The notes under the pieces were generated by a model, which was not told where the DNA came from, ran no database searches, and saw nothing but the letters and a program-made list of their open reading frames with translations. DNA of 64,000 nucleotides from Alphaproteobacteria bacterium (lineage in GTDB: Bacteria; Pseudomonadota; Alphaproteobacteria; JAVJRE01), in assembly GCA_040218575.1 (NCBI GenBank), contig JAVJRE010000007.1:62001-126000 (forward strand), written 5' to 3'. Position numbers and translations under genes: made by a program. Below, piece after piece: positions 53,201 through 62,055 of the stretch (positions within the stretch are counted from its first letter, which is position 1; the number at the start of each line of letters is the position of its first letter).

Positions 53201-54430
53201 ATGACTAAGAACCAGCACAATGTGGTGGCGCTGAGCGGGCAGAAACAGCGGCCGGCTATGGCGGAGCGGGCCAGCGGTTTGTCGCTGGAGTCCGTACAGC
53301 ACCGCTATGGCGCGTTCGAAGCGGTGCGCGGTGTCAGCCTGGCGGTAGGCGTCGGGGAGCTGGTTTGTCTGCTTGGCCCGTCAGGTTGTGGCAAGACCAC
53401 GCTGCTGCGGCTGGCCGCCGGGCTGGAGCGGTTGCAGGCGGGACGGGTCCTGATCGGCGGCACGCTGGTGGCCGATGGCCGGACCGACACACCGCCGGAA
53501 CATCGCGGCGTCGGGCTGGTGTTTCAGGACATGGCCCTTTTCCCCCACCTGTCTGTATGGGAAAATGTGGCGTTCGGCCTGCGCCGCCTGAAGTCCGGTG
53601 AGCGGCGGCAGCGGGTGGGTGCGACCCTGGAACGGGTGGGCATCGCCGACCTTGCCGCGTCTTTCCCCCATATGCTGAGCGGCGGCCAGCAGCAGCGCGT
53701 CGCCCTGGCCCGCGCCCTGGCGCCGCAACCGCGGATCATGCTGCTGGACGAGCCGTTTTCCGGCCTCGACGCGCGGCTGCGTGATCAGGTGCGGGACGAT
53801 ACCCTGCACCTGTTGCAGGACAGCGGCACCGCCACCCTGCTGGTTACCCATGATCCGGAAGAGGCCATGTTCATGGCCGATCGCATTGCGGTGATGCGCG
53901 AGGGGCGCTTGGCCCAGGTGGGGCGGCCGGCGGACCTGTATCTGCGGCCGGCATCGGATTTCGTGGCCCGTTTTTTCGGCGAGGTCAACCGGATCGACGG
54001 GATGGTAATCCAGCGCTTTGTGGCAACGCCGCTGGGCCCGGTCGCGGCACCGGATCTGGCGGATGGTACGCCAGTCCAGGTGCTGATCCGGCCAGAGGGC
54101 CTGCTTTTGACCGCCGCCGAGCCCGGGTCATATACCCAGACTCAGTCCGGCGGCGGGCTGCCGCCCCGTGTGGCGCAGATTCAGGCCAGCCGCCTGTTGG
54201 GACGCACGTCACTGGTGCATCTGTCGCTGGATGTGGCGGATGATGGCAGCGCAACGCCGCTCCATCTCCATGCCCGGGTGCCCGGTGTCTATGACCGGAT
54301 TGCCGGCGCACACGTGGCGGTAACCATGAACCCGGCCCATACCTTTGTCTTTGCGCGGGACAGCCAGCATGATCGCCAAGGGCGGCCGGGCGAGGTGGGC
54401 GGCGGCGGCGGAATGGCGGCCTCGCGATAA
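53201..54430 (+). CDS. ABC transporter ATP-binding protein, FbpC-like (Fe3+/polyamine/sulfate type)
   Basis: This 409-residue ATPase has Walker [10 protein letters not shown] (59-67), LSGGQ (159-163), Walker B IMLLDEP (179-185), H-loop [15 protein letters not shown] and a C-terminal TOBE-type domain. EVNRID and LIRPEGLLL fit the FbpC/PotA group, with FbpC the closest impression. The Gly-rich tail is unusual. No permease or binding-protein gene is within the window beside it, so its partners are elsewhere. It separates scpB from tatA. Confidence 0.87.
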   Translation: MTKNQHNVVALSGQKQRPAMAERASGLSLESVQHRYGAFEAVRGVSLAVGVGELVCLLGPSGCGKTTLLRLAAGLERLQAGRVLIGGTLVADGRTDTPPEHRGVGLVFQDMALFPHLSVWENVAFGLRRLKSGERRQRVGATLERVGIADLAASFPHMLSGGQQQRVALARALAPQPRIMLLDEPFSGLDARLRDQVRDDTLHLLQDSGTATLLVTHDPEEAMFMADRIAVMREGRLAQVGRPADLYLRPASDFVARFFGEVNRIDGMVIQRFVATPLGPVAAPDLADGTPVQVLIRPEGLLLTAAEPGSYTQTQSGGGLPPRVAQIQASRLLGRTSLVHLSLDVADDGSATPLHLHARVPGVYDRIAGAHVAVTMNPAHTFVFARDSQHDRQGRPGEVGGGGGMAASR

Positions 54431-54513
54431 CGTGCCGCGCGGACGCGTTGCTCCGGCCCCGGCTTTCTGTCATTGTTGGCGCTTAATCTCTTGAGGAAAC
54501 GGGAGTTTTTCCC

Positions 54514-54750
54514 ATGAGTATTGGTATCTGGCAGGTCGTTCTGGTGCTGGCGATCATCCTTATCATCTTCGGCGCGGGCAAACTGCCGCGGGTGATGGGT
54601 GACGTGGCCAAGGGCGTGAAGAGCTTCAAGTCCGGCATGCAGGACGAGGGCGACGAGGCGCGTGACGCCAAGACCGTCTCCAAGCAGGTGCCATCGGACA
54701 GCCCGGCTCCGGCCGCGTCGACGACGACCGAGAAAAAGGAAACGGCGTAG
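54514..54750 (+). CDS. tatA: Twin-arginine translocase subunit TatA
   Basis: This 78-residue protein has the TatA layout: short N-terminal membrane helix (IWQVVLVLAIILIIFGAGK), Gly hinge, amphipathic helix LPRVMGDVAKGVKSFKSGM and a charged tail. GAGKLP matches FGxxKLP. GAGGAAACGGGAG purine-rich sequence lies before the ATG. It forms the pore-like part of the Tat system for folded proteins. Confidence 0.95.
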   Translation: MSIGIWQVVLVLAIILIIFGAGKLPRVMGDVAKGVKSFKSGMQDEGDEARDAKTVSKQVPSDSPAPAASTTTEKKETA

Positions 54751-54816
54751 TCCGGACACGCCGCGGCGTCCCACGCCACGGCTTCGCCGGCATGCCGTTA
54801 ATCGGCAGGGCTCCCG

Positions 54817-55344
54817 ATGCTTGACCTGGGCTGGGCGGAACTGGCGGTTATCGCCATCATCGCCATCATCGTGATCGGTCCGCGCGAGTTGCCGCGCGCG
54901 TTCAAGACCATGGGCTATTGGAGTGGCAAGGCGCGCCGGGTCATGCGTGACTTCCAGAACTCCATCAATGATATGGCCGAGGAAAGCGAACTGAACGAAG
55001 TGCGCAAGCAGATCGAGTCGGCGTCCAGCGTCAATATGGGCAAGCGGCTGGAGAAGTCGATCGATCCCGATGGCAGCCTGGCGGCGACCACCCGTTCACT
55101 GTCCGGGCGGTCATCGTCGCTCGCAGCCGCACCGTCCGCCGGTGCTACGCCGGCAGTGGGTGCCGCTACTCCCGCAGCGGGCGCAGCGGCCGCCGGCACC
55201 CTCGGCAAAGCCTCGCCGGCCAATGGCCAGGCGGCGGTCGCCGGTAACGGTCAGACTCCGCCGGCGCCCGGCGGCGGCCAGACCGCGCCCGGCAGCGGCG
55301 AGTCCCGGGCCGCGCAATCCAGCCGGCCACAGGCTGGCGGCTGA
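54817..55344 (+). CDS. tatB: Twin-arginine translocase subunit TatB
   Basis: This 175-residue protein starts MLDLGWAELAVIAIIAIIVIGPRELPRAFKTMGYW, the TatB membrane helix with conserved Glu and GPxELP. An amphipathic helix follows (ARRVMRDFQNSINDMAEESELNEVRKQIES), then an Ala/Pro/Gly-rich low-complexity tail from about residue 95. With TatC it recognises twin-arginine signal peptides. It lies 66 bp after tatA and 78 bp before tatC. Confidence 0.94.
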   Translation: MLDLGWAELAVIAIIAIIVIGPRELPRAFKTMGYWSGKARRVMRDFQNSINDMAEESELNEVRKQIESASSVNMGKRLEKSIDPDGSLAATTRSLSGRSSSLAAAPSAGATPAVGAATPAAGAAAAGTLGKASPANGQAAVAGNGQTPPAPGGGQTAPGSGESRAAQSSRPQAGG

Positions 55345-55422
55345 CCGGCCGCTTCGGCCAGCCGGACAGGCGGCCGGAAGGAACCCTTTGACACCCGGAC
55401 CCGTGCAACCGACAGCCATGCG

Positions 55423-56262
55423 ATGACCACCGAGGACGCCCCCGTCACCGATCGGCCAATGCCGCTGCTGGCGCACCTGCTGGAGCTGCGCAACCGCCTC
55501 ATGTGGGCGGTGGGGACGTTGTTTATCGCCTTTGTCTTCTGCTTCATTTTCGCCAATCAGATCTTCGCCTTCCTGACCCAGCCGCTGATTGATTCGTTCG
55601 GCGAGAATGTAGAGAACCGGCGAATGATCTTCACCGCCTTGCAGGAGTTTTTCTTCGTCAAGGTCAAGGTCGGCTTCTTCGGCGCGTTCTTTCTGTCCTT
55701 TCCAATCATTGCCGGCCAGTTGTGGATGTTCGTGGCGCCGGGGCTCTATCGCACGGAGAAACGGGCCTTCCTGCCGTTCCTGCTGGCCACACCGGTGCTG
55801 TTCGTGGCCGGTGCGGCGCTGGTCTATTACGTAGTCATGCCGCTGGCGTGGGGCTTTTTCCTGAGCCAGGAAACGCAGTTGGCCGGCGGCGTGGAAGTGC
55901 AGCTCGAGGCGCGGGTCGGCGAGTATCTGTCCCTGGTGATGAAGTTCATCATCGCCTTTGGCGTGGCCTTCCAGTTGCCGGTCCTGCTGTCGCTGCTCGG
56001 GCGCGCCGGTATCGTCACCTCGGTCGGTCTGGCCAAGAAGCGGCGCTATGCCATTGTCATCGCCTTCATCGCCGCGGCCATCCTGACGCCGCCCGATCCG
56101 CTCAGCCAGATCAGCCTGGCCTTGCCGATTCTGGTGCTTTACGAGGTTTCGGTTTTCGCCGTGCGTCGTATCGAGAAGGGTCGCCTGCGCCGCCAGGAAA
56201 AGACCCTGAAAGAGGACGAGGGCGGCGACGAGGACGAGGACGAGACCGACTTCAACAGCTAG
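55423..56262 (+). CDS. tatC: Twin-arginine translocase subunit TatC
   Basis: This 279-residue protein has six membrane segments and TatC motifs: PLLAHLLELRNRLMWAVGTL, FTALQEFFFVKVKVGFFGAFFLSFPI, FVAPGLYRTEKR and AILTPPDPLSQISLALPILVLYE. It is the signal-peptide receptor of the Tat pathway. The C-terminal tail is strongly charged (KTLKEDEGGDEDEDE). It is the last of tatABC, with serS 141 bp downstream. Confidence 0.96.
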   Translation: MTTEDAPVTDRPMPLLAHLLELRNRLMWAVGTLFIAFVFCFIFANQIFAFLTQPLIDSFGENVENRRMIFTALQEFFFVKVKVGFFGAFFLSFPIIAGQLWMFVAPGLYRTEKRAFLPFLLATPVLFVAGAALVYYVVMPLAWGFFLSQETQLAGGVEVQLEARVGEYLSLVMKFIIAFGVAFQLPVLLSLLGRAGIVTSVGLAKKRRYAIVIAFIAAAILTPPDPLSQISLALPILVLYEVSVFAVRRIEKGRLRRQEKTLKEDEGGDEDEDETDFNS

Positions 56263-56403
56263 GCGCGGTCAGAGCCGCCACCCGGGCTGCCGCGGGGCCG
56301 CCGCCAGGCTGGCCCGCCCGGGCTCCATGGCGCGGCAGGTTAGCGGCCGGCGTCCGGCAACAGGGGCCTTGCACCGGTCCGGCGGCCATGCCATCGAAGG
56401 GGT

Positions 56404-57681
56404 ATGCATGACCTGCGATGGATTCGCGAACATCCTGAGGATTTCGACGCCGGCCTGGCCCGTCGCGGCCTGCCGGCCATGGCGGCCGATGTGCTGGCCC
56501 GTGACGAACGCCGCCGCGCCGCCCTGACCGAAGCGCAGGTGCTGCAGGCCGCGAAGAAAAAACTGAGCCGGGAAATCGGCCAGGCCAAGGCCCGCGGCGA
56601 AGACGCCTCGGCATTGCTGGCCAATGCCGGCGCCGGTGATGAACGGCTGATGGTTGTGGAAGCGGAAGCCGACGCCCTGGCCACGGAAATCACGGGCCTA
56701 CTGGCTGGTATTCCCAACCTGCCGGCGGACGACGTTCCGGTTGGCGCGGATGAATCGGCCAATGTGGAATTGCGGCGCTCCGGCCAGAAGCCGGCACTGG
56801 ACTTCCCGCCGCAGCAGCACTTCGAGATCGGCGAACGGCTCGGCCTGATGGATTTCGAGACCGCGGCGCGCATGTCCGGCTCACGTTTTGTGGTCCTGAG
56901 TGGCGGCCTGGCCCGCCTGGAGCGGGCGCTTGCCCAGTTCATGCTGGACCTGCATACGGGCGAGCACGGCTATCGGGAGATCAATGCCCCCCTGCTGGTC
57001 CGCGAGAACGCGTTGTTCGGTACAGGCCAGCTCCCGAAGTTTGCCGATCAGCAGTTCGTCACCACCGATGATCGCTGGCTGATCCCGACGGCGGAGGTTT
57101 CGCTGACCAACATGGTCGCCGAGCAGATTGTGCCCGAAGACGAGCTGCCGCTGCGCATGACCGCCTATTCGCCTTGTTTTCGCAGCGAGGCGGGGGCTGC
57201 CGGCCGTGATACGCGGGGCATGATCCGCCAGCATCAGTTCACCAAGGTGGAGATGGTCTCTATCGTCCGTCCGGCGGAGTCCGAGGAGGAGCTGGAGCGC
57301 ATGACCGCATGTGCGGAAGAAGTGCTCAAGCGGCTTGGCTTGCACTACCGGGTGGTGGTTCTGAGCAGCGGCGACATGGGCTTTTCCGCCCGCCGCACCT
57401 ATGACCTGGAAGTATGGCTGCCGGGACAGGATATGTTCCGCGAAATATCAAGCTGTTCCACGTGCGGCGACTTTCAGGCGCGCCGCATGAACGCCCGCCT
57501 GCGTCCGGCCGACGGCAAGGGGACGCAGTTCGTCCACACCCTGAACGGCTCCGGCGTGGCGGTAGGGCGCGCCCTGGTGGCGGTGCTGGAGACCTATCAG
57601 CAGGCGGACGGCAGTGTGCGGATTCCGGCTGTGCTGGAGCCCTACATGGGCGGTGTCACACGGCTGGAGCCGGCGGCGTGA
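56404..57681 (+). CDS. serS: Serine--tRNA ligase
   Basis: This 425-residue class II synthetase begins with the tRNA-binding coiled coil ([22 protein letters not shown] to about residue 100). Motif 2 is [17 protein letters not shown], followed by QHQFTKVEM, and motif 3 is [28 protein letters not shown] is characteristic. It charges tRNA-Ser (and pre-Sec). The TGA overlaps the GTG of surE, so the two are translationally coupled. Confidence 0.96.
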   Translation: MHDLRWIREHPEDFDAGLARRGLPAMAADVLARDERRRAALTEAQVLQAAKKKLSREIGQAKARGEDASALLANAGAGDERLMVVEAEADALATEITGLLAGIPNLPADDVPVGADESANVELRRSGQKPALDFPPQQHFEIGERLGLMDFETAARMSGSRFVVLSGGLARLERALAQFMLDLHTGEHGYREINAPLLVRENALFGTGQLPKFADQQFVTTDDRWLIPTAEVSLTNMVAEQIVPEDELPLRMTAYSPCFRSEAGAAGRDTRGMIRQHQFTKVEMVSIVRPAESEEELERMTACAEEVLKRLGLHYRVVVLSSGDMGFSARRTYDLEVWLPGQDMFREISSCSTCGDFQARRMNARLRPADGKGTQFVHTLNGSGVAVGRALVAVLETYQQADGSVRIPAVLEPYMGGVTRLEPAA

Positions 57682-58514
57682 TCCGCAAAGCCACGACGGC
57701 CCGTGCCGTCGGGGGCGATAAATCCGCCGTTCAGAAAGAGCATGATCGCGGGCTGCGCATCCTGCTGGTCAATGACGATGGCGTCCACGCCGACGGCATC
57801 AAGGTGCTGGAGAAGATCGCCCGCACCCTTAGCGACGATGTGTGGGTGGTTGCGCCGGAAACCCAGAAAAGCGGCGCCAGCCACTCCCTGACCGTGGACG
57901 CGCCGCTGCGCGTGTCGTCCCATGGCCCGCAGCGCTTTGCGGTCAGTGGCACGCCCACCGACTGTATGCTGATCGGCAGCCGTCATCTGGTTGAGGGCCG
58001 GCCGCCGGACCTGGTCCTGTCGGGCATCAACGAGGGCAGCAATCTGGGCGAGGACGTATCCTATTCGGGCACCGTCGCCGCGGCCAAGGAGGCGACCCTT
58101 CTTGGCATGCGCGCTATCGCGCTCAGCCAGGAACGGGACAGCAAGGGGCGGCTCGACTGGAAGGCGGCGGAGCGCCATGCGCCGGACCTGATCCGCCGCA
58201 TCATAACGCTCGACTGGGGCAAAGGCGTTCTGGTCAATATCAATTTCCCGGCGCGTCCGCCAGGAGACGTGAAGGAGGTGCGGATCGTCAGTCAGGGGCG
58301 GCGCGACCTGCAAATCGCCATCGACCGTCGCACCGACCCGCGCGGTCGCGACTATTTCTGGATTCTCGATCGCACCGGCGGCACCATGGGCAAAGGCACG
58401 GACCTGGCGGCCATAGAGCAAGGGGCCATTGCGGTTACGCCGTTGCACCTGGACCACACCTATCGCCCGGCCCTGGCGCGATTTCGACAGCATCTGAACG
58501 GCGCGATCACATGA
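57678..58514 (+). CDS. surE: 5'/3'-nucleotidase SurE
   Basis: The start is GTG 57678, overlapping the serS stop (GTGA), giving 278 residues with about 25 residues before the domain. Metal and substrate sites are [37 protein letters not shown] and [28 protein letters not shown]. It removes phosphate from nucleoside monophosphates. The pcm start overlaps its stop by ATGA. Confidence 0.95.
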   Translation: MIRKATTARAVGGDKSAVQKEHDRGLRILLVNDDGVHADGIKVLEKIARTLSDDVWVVAPETQKSGASHSLTVDAPLRVSSHGPQRFAVSGTPTDCMLIGSRHLVEGRPPDLVLSGINEGSNLGEDVSYSGTVAAAKEATLLGMRAIALSQERDSKGRLDWKAAERHAPDLIRRIITLDWGKGVLVNINFPARPPGDVKEVRIVSQGRRDLQIAIDRRTDPRGRDYFWILDRTGGTMGKGTDLAAIEQGAIAVTPLHLDHTYRPALARFRQHLNGAIT

Positions 58515-59185
58515 CCGGCCACGCCGCGGACAGTGACGGTGTGAGCCAGCCCGATCCGGCCCGGGTGGCGCGGCTGATCATGACGCTCCGCCAGCACGGA
58601 ATCAGCGATATGGCGGTCCTCAAGGCCATGGAACAGACGCCGCGTGACTTGTTCGTGCCCGAACATTCACGCGAGCGGGCGTGGGAAGACACCTCCCTGC
58701 CTATCGGCGAGGATCAGCGTATCAGCCAGCCCAGCGTGGTGGCGATGATGACTCAGGCACTGGGCGTCGGCCCGCGCGACAAGGTGCTGGAGATCGGCAC
58801 CGGCTCCGGCTATCAGGCCGCCGTGCTGGCCCATGTGGTGCGCCGGGTCTACACCATCGAACGCCATCGCAGCCTGATGCGTCAGGCGCAGATCCTGTTC
58901 AACCAGCTGGGCCTGTCCAATATCGTTACGCGGGTTGGCGACGGCTCCACCGGCTGGCCGGAACAGGCGCCCTTCGATGGCATCATCGTCACCGCCGCCG
59001 CCGATGTCGTGCCGACGGCCCTGATTGAGCAATTGCGGGACGGTGGCGTTCTGGTGGTGCCAGTGGGACGACAGCACAGCGACCAGAGTCTGGTGCGGAT
59101 TACCCGGACCGGAGAGACCTGGCGCGAGGAGCCACTGACGCCGGTCAGGTTCGTCCCGCTGGTGTCGGATCGTACGGTGGATTGA
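58511..59185 (+). CDS. pcm: Protein-L-isoaspartate O-methyltransferase
   Basis: This 224-residue enzyme has MTLRQHGISDMAVLKAMEQTPRDLFVPE, the active PIMT loop LPIGEDQRISQPSVVAMMTQAL, SAM site VLEIGTGSGYQAAVLAHVV, FDGIIVTAAADVVP and a C-terminal VRFVPLVSD. It methylates isoaspartyl residues for protein repair. The surE-pcm pair is, from memory, conserved in many proteobacteria. It contrasts with the degenerate homologue beside tolC. Confidence 0.95.
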   Translation: MTGHAADSDGVSQPDPARVARLIMTLRQHGISDMAVLKAMEQTPRDLFVPEHSRERAWEDTSLPIGEDQRISQPSVVAMMTQALGVGPRDKVLEIGTGSGYQAAVLAHVVRRVYTIERHRSLMRQAQILFNQLGLSNIVTRVGDGSTGWPEQAPFDGIIVTAAADVVPTALIEQLRDGGVLVVPVGRQHSDQSLVRITRTGETWREEPLTPVRFVPLVSDRTVD

Positions 59186-59190
59186 CGGCG

Positions 59191-60330
59191 ATGGCCGGTG
59201 CCCTGATGGCCGGTGTCCTGCGGGCCTGGCGCCGCGCCTGCCTGGTCACCGCCTGTGCACTGCTGGTCCTGGCCGCCTGTCTGCCGCTGCCGGCGGTGGA
59301 GCAGGACGCCCGCACGCGGCCGCTGCAGCCGACTGCCGCCACGGCGTCAGGGGTCTCTGGCGGGGGACCTGGCATGGTGGTGGTGCGCTCGGGCGATACG
59401 GTCTATGCCCTGGCCCGGCGCTTCGGCGTATCGCAGCGCGCCCTGATCGAGGCCAACGGCCTGCGCCCGCCCTTTCGTTTGAGCGCCGGGCAGAGCCTGA
59501 CGGTGCCGACCCCGACCACCTACCGGGTGCAGGCCGGCGATACGGTCTATGGCATCGCCAACCGGTTCGGCGTCGATCAGGTTTCCCTGGCGCGGGCCAA
59601 CGGCCTTGGTGCCGAGGCCCGTATTCAGGTTGGCCAGCTTCTGACCCTGCCAGCCACGGTGGTGACCTCCACCACGTCCCTGACCGGCGATGCCGCGCAG
59701 TCCGAGAGCGCCGCGGCGTCCATTGCCGTGGCTGCCCAGACGCTGGACAGCCTGGAACCGGAAGCAGCCGAGAGCGTGGTTGTCGCCACCACACAGCCGG
59801 CCCAGAGCGCTGCCGCAACCGATTCCCTGGCCAATGGCTCGGCGGGCATCACCCCTGCGGCGGGCCAGGGGCTGCCGACGATCAGCGTGGCGACCCGGCC
59901 ACGCGCAGCGGTGAGGGGCCCGCTGGCCGATCCGCCGGCCCGCGCCGGGACCTTCCTGTGGCCGGTGGAGGGTCAGGTGGTCGCCCGCTTCGGGCCTGGT
60001 GAAGGCGGCCTGCAGAACGATGGGATCAACATCCGCGCGGCGCGCGGCACCCCTGTGCTGGCGGCCGAGAACGGCACGGTGGTGTATGCGGGCAACGAAA
60101 TCCGGGGCTTCGGCAATCTGGTGCTGATCCGACACGCCGATGGCTGGCTCACCGCCTATGGCCACAACGACGTGCTGGCGGTGCGACGGGGCGACGTGGT
60201 GCGGCGCGGTCAGACCATCGCTCGCGTCGGCTCCACCGGCAATGTAGGTGAGCCGCAACTGCACTTTGAAGTGCGGCGGCACTCGCGACCGGTCGACCCG
60301 GCGGACGTCGGGCTGACCCGCCCGCCCTGA
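59191..60330 (+). CDS. LysM/M23-domain lipoprotein, NlpD-like
   Basis: ATG 59191 gives 379 residues (TTG 59182 and ATG 59206 are alternatives). A signal peptide ends in a lipobox LLVLAAC. Two LysM domains follow (VRSGDTVYALARRFGVSQ; VQAGDTVYGIANRFGVDQ), then a linker and an M23 fold. The zinc ligands HxxxD of active M23 enzymes read NDGINI, while YGHN and LHFEVR remain, so it is probably non-catalytic and, like NlpD, an amidase activator at division. Confidence 0.9.
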   Translation: MAGALMAGVLRAWRRACLVTACALLVLAACLPLPAVEQDARTRPLQPTAATASGVSGGGPGMVVVRSGDTVYALARRFGVSQRALIEANGLRPPFRLSAGQSLTVPTPTTYRVQAGDTVYGIANRFGVDQVSLARANGLGAEARIQVGQLLTLPATVVTSTTSLTGDAAQSESAAASIAVAAQTLDSLEPEAAESVVVATTQPAQSAAATDSLANGSAGITPAAGQGLPTISVATRPRAAVRGPLADPPARAGTFLWPVEGQVVARFGPGEGGLQNDGINIRAARGTPVLAAENGTVVYAGNEIRGFGNLVLIRHADGWLTAYGHNDVLAVRRGDVVRRGQTIARVGSTGNVGEPQLHFEVRRHSRPVDPADVGLTRPP

Positions 60331-60383
60331 TTGCGGCGGACCCGGCCCCCTGGCGGGGTTAGCCATGCAGATGCGGCCGGCTG

Positions 60384-61301
60384 TCAGTCCAGAGTCTGGC
60401 CCAGCCGCCCGGCCAGATCCTGAATGTATTGCCAGGCAACCCGGCCCGAGCGGGCGCCGCGGGTGACCGACCATTCCTTCGCCTGCGCGTGCAGACGGTC
60501 CGCCGGTATGTCCAGGCCGAAACGATCAGCATAGGCGGAGACCATGGCCAGATATGTTGGCTGGTCCACCGCGTGAAAACCGATCCACAGGCCAAAACGG
60601 TCGGACAGGGAGATTTTTTCCTCACCGGCCTCGCCGGCGGAGATGGCGCTGGCGTCCTCGTTCTCGATCATGCGCCGGCTCATCAGGTGGCGGCGGTTGG
60701 ACGTGGCGCAGAACAGCACGTTGCCGGGCCGGCCTTCGACGCCGCCCTCCAGAACGGCTTTGAGCGACTTGTAGCTGGCGTCACTGCTGTCAAAGGACAG
60801 GTCATCGCACAGCAACAGGAAGCGGCCGTTTTTCTGACCCAGGAGGCGAAGCAGGGCGGGCAGGGATGGGATATCCTCACGGTGGATTTCCACCAGGTGG
60901 AGGACGCCGGGGTGCTCATGGGCGACGGCGCGGGCCACCGCCTTGATCAGCGAACTCTTGCCGGTGCCGCGCGCGCCCCACAGCAAGGCATTGTTGGCCG
61001 GCAGTCCGGCGGCGAACTGGCGCACATTGGCCAGCAGTAAATCGCGCTGCCGGTCGATACCGACCAGCAGATCGAGAGCCACAGCGTTCATGCGAGGAAT
61101 CGGATGCAGGCGGCCCGCTGCCGGCTCCCATAGCCAGGCGTCGGGGGCGTCGGGGGCGTCGGGGGCGTCGGGGAGGGTGTCAGAGGCGGCGGGAGCGGCG
61201 CCCGATGGGGCGGCAGCAGTGTCGCCGGCCGAGCGATTCAAGGCGGCGGCGATGCGCTCCAGCGCCGCCAGCACACGCATGTTGAGGGCGAAGTCATCCA
61301 T
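60384..61301 (-). CDS. DUF815 family AAA-type ATP-binding protein
   Basis: ATG 61301 (MDDFALNMRVLAALERIA) gives 305 residues. Walker A is GARGTGKSS, Walker B RFLLLCDDLSFD, and the arginine-finger segment NRRHLMSRRM follows. The end is SGRVAWQYIQDLAGRLG. The family has no known function. A (DAP)4 run near residue 45-57 is encoded by four perfect 9-bp repeats. It diverges from yajC across about 290 bp. Confidence 0.88.
   Translation of the reverse strand: MDDFALNMRVLAALERIAAALNRSAGDTAAAPSGAAPAASDTLPDAPDAPDAPDAWLWEPAAGRLHPIPRMNAVALDLLVGIDRQRDLLLANVRQFAAGLPANNALLWGARGTGKSSLIKAVARAVAHEHPGVLHLVEIHREDIPSLPALLRLLGQKNGRFLLLCDDLSFDSSDASYKSLKAVLEGGVEGRPGNVLFCATSNRRHLMSRRMIENEDASAISAGEAGEEKISLSDRFGLWIGFHAVDQPTYLAMVSAYADRFGLDIPADRLHAQAKEWSVTRGARSGRVAWQYIQDLAGRLGQTLD
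61138..61173. repeat. Four tandem 9-bp repeats within the DUF815 gene
   Basis: GCGTCGGGG is repeated four times without change and encodes Asp-Ala-Pro repeats in the linker of the DUF815 protein. Perfect short repeats of this kind tend to vary in copy number between isolates by slippage, always in frame. Confidence 0.85.
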
Positions 61302-61343
61302 CGCCGGGACGCTATCACAGGGCCGGCAGCGGCACAGCCAGTC

Positions 61344-61385
61344 ATGGCCCCCGGGAGATGGCCCCCGGGAGATGGCCCCCGGGAC
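61344..61385. repeat. Three tandem 14-bp repeats upstream of the DUF815 gene
   Basis: ATGGCCCCCGGGAG occurs at 61344-61357, 61358-61371 and (last base changed) 61372-61385. Each unit contains the palindrome CCCGGG. The array starts 43 bp upstream of the DUF815 start and about 210 bp before yajC, in their shared divergent spacer. Confidence 0.85.
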
Positions 61386-61532
61386 ATGATGGCCAGCCAT
61401 TTGGGCGAGCCGGCGAGGGAGCCGATGCGGCAGGGCGCTGCCGGGCGTGTCAATTGGCAAGGGCGGGGCGGGCTGATAAGGTCCGCGCCAGATTCCGGCC
61501 GGTTGCGCCGGCCGAGAACCGGCCCCACCAGG

Positions 61533-61564
61533 CCCCAGCCGTCCCAGCTCCCCAGCCGTCCCAG
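61533..61564. repeat. 15-bp direct repeat upstream of yajC
   Basis: CCCCAGCCGTCCCAG occurs at 61533-61547 and 61550-61564, 2 bp apart, just 28 bp before the yajC start. The spacing is the same as that of the unrelated 15-bp repeat before aapQ. The function is unknown. Confidence 0.75.
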
Positions 61565-61592
61565 CGGCCAATGACACCCCGGAGACTTGCCC

Positions 61593-62009
61593 ATGTTCAT
61601 TTCGCCCGCCCTCGCCCAGGACGCCGCCGGAGGAGCCGGTAGTGGTTTCATCAGCTTCTTGCCGCTGGTCCTGATCTTTGTCGTCTTTTATTTCCTGCTG
61701 ATCCGCCCACAGCAGAAGAAGATGAAGGCCCACCGGGAGATGGTGCAGGCCCTCAAGCGTGGCGACCGCGTTGTCACCGGCGGCGGCATCGTCGGCCAGG
61801 TGACCCGTGTCACCGGTGATGCGGAAGTGCAGGTGGAGATCGCCGAGGGCGTTCGCGTCAGCGTCATGCGCGGCACCATCACCGATATCCTGTCGCGCAG
61901 CGAGCCGGCCGACAGCGGCGGCGGCGGCAATGCCGCTTCCGGCCCGGTCAGCGGACCCAGCAATGACCAGGGCAAGGGCGGTATCATCAACCGTCTGATG
62001 GGCCGCTAG
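61593..62009 (+). CDS. yajC: Preprotein translocase subunit YajC
   Basis: ATG 61593, with GGAG at usable spacing, gives 138 residues. One membrane helix (FISFLPLVLIFVVFYFLLIRPQQKK) with the conserved RPQQKK is followed by RGDRVVTGGGIVGQVTRV. YajC associates with SecDF in the inner membrane. The C-terminal tail is Gly/Ser-rich. The secD gene follows by 46 bp. Confidence 0.95.
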   Translation: MFISPALAQDAAGGAGSGFISFLPLVLIFVVFYFLLIRPQQKKMKAHREMVQALKRGDRVVTGGGIVGQVTRVTGDAEVQVEIAEGVRVSVMRGTITDILSRSEPADSGGGGNAASGPVSGPSNDQGKGGIINRLMGR

Positions 62010-62055
62010 GCCGCTGTCCGGGCCCGCCAGCCAAGCGCGGTTTTGACGCCAAGCG

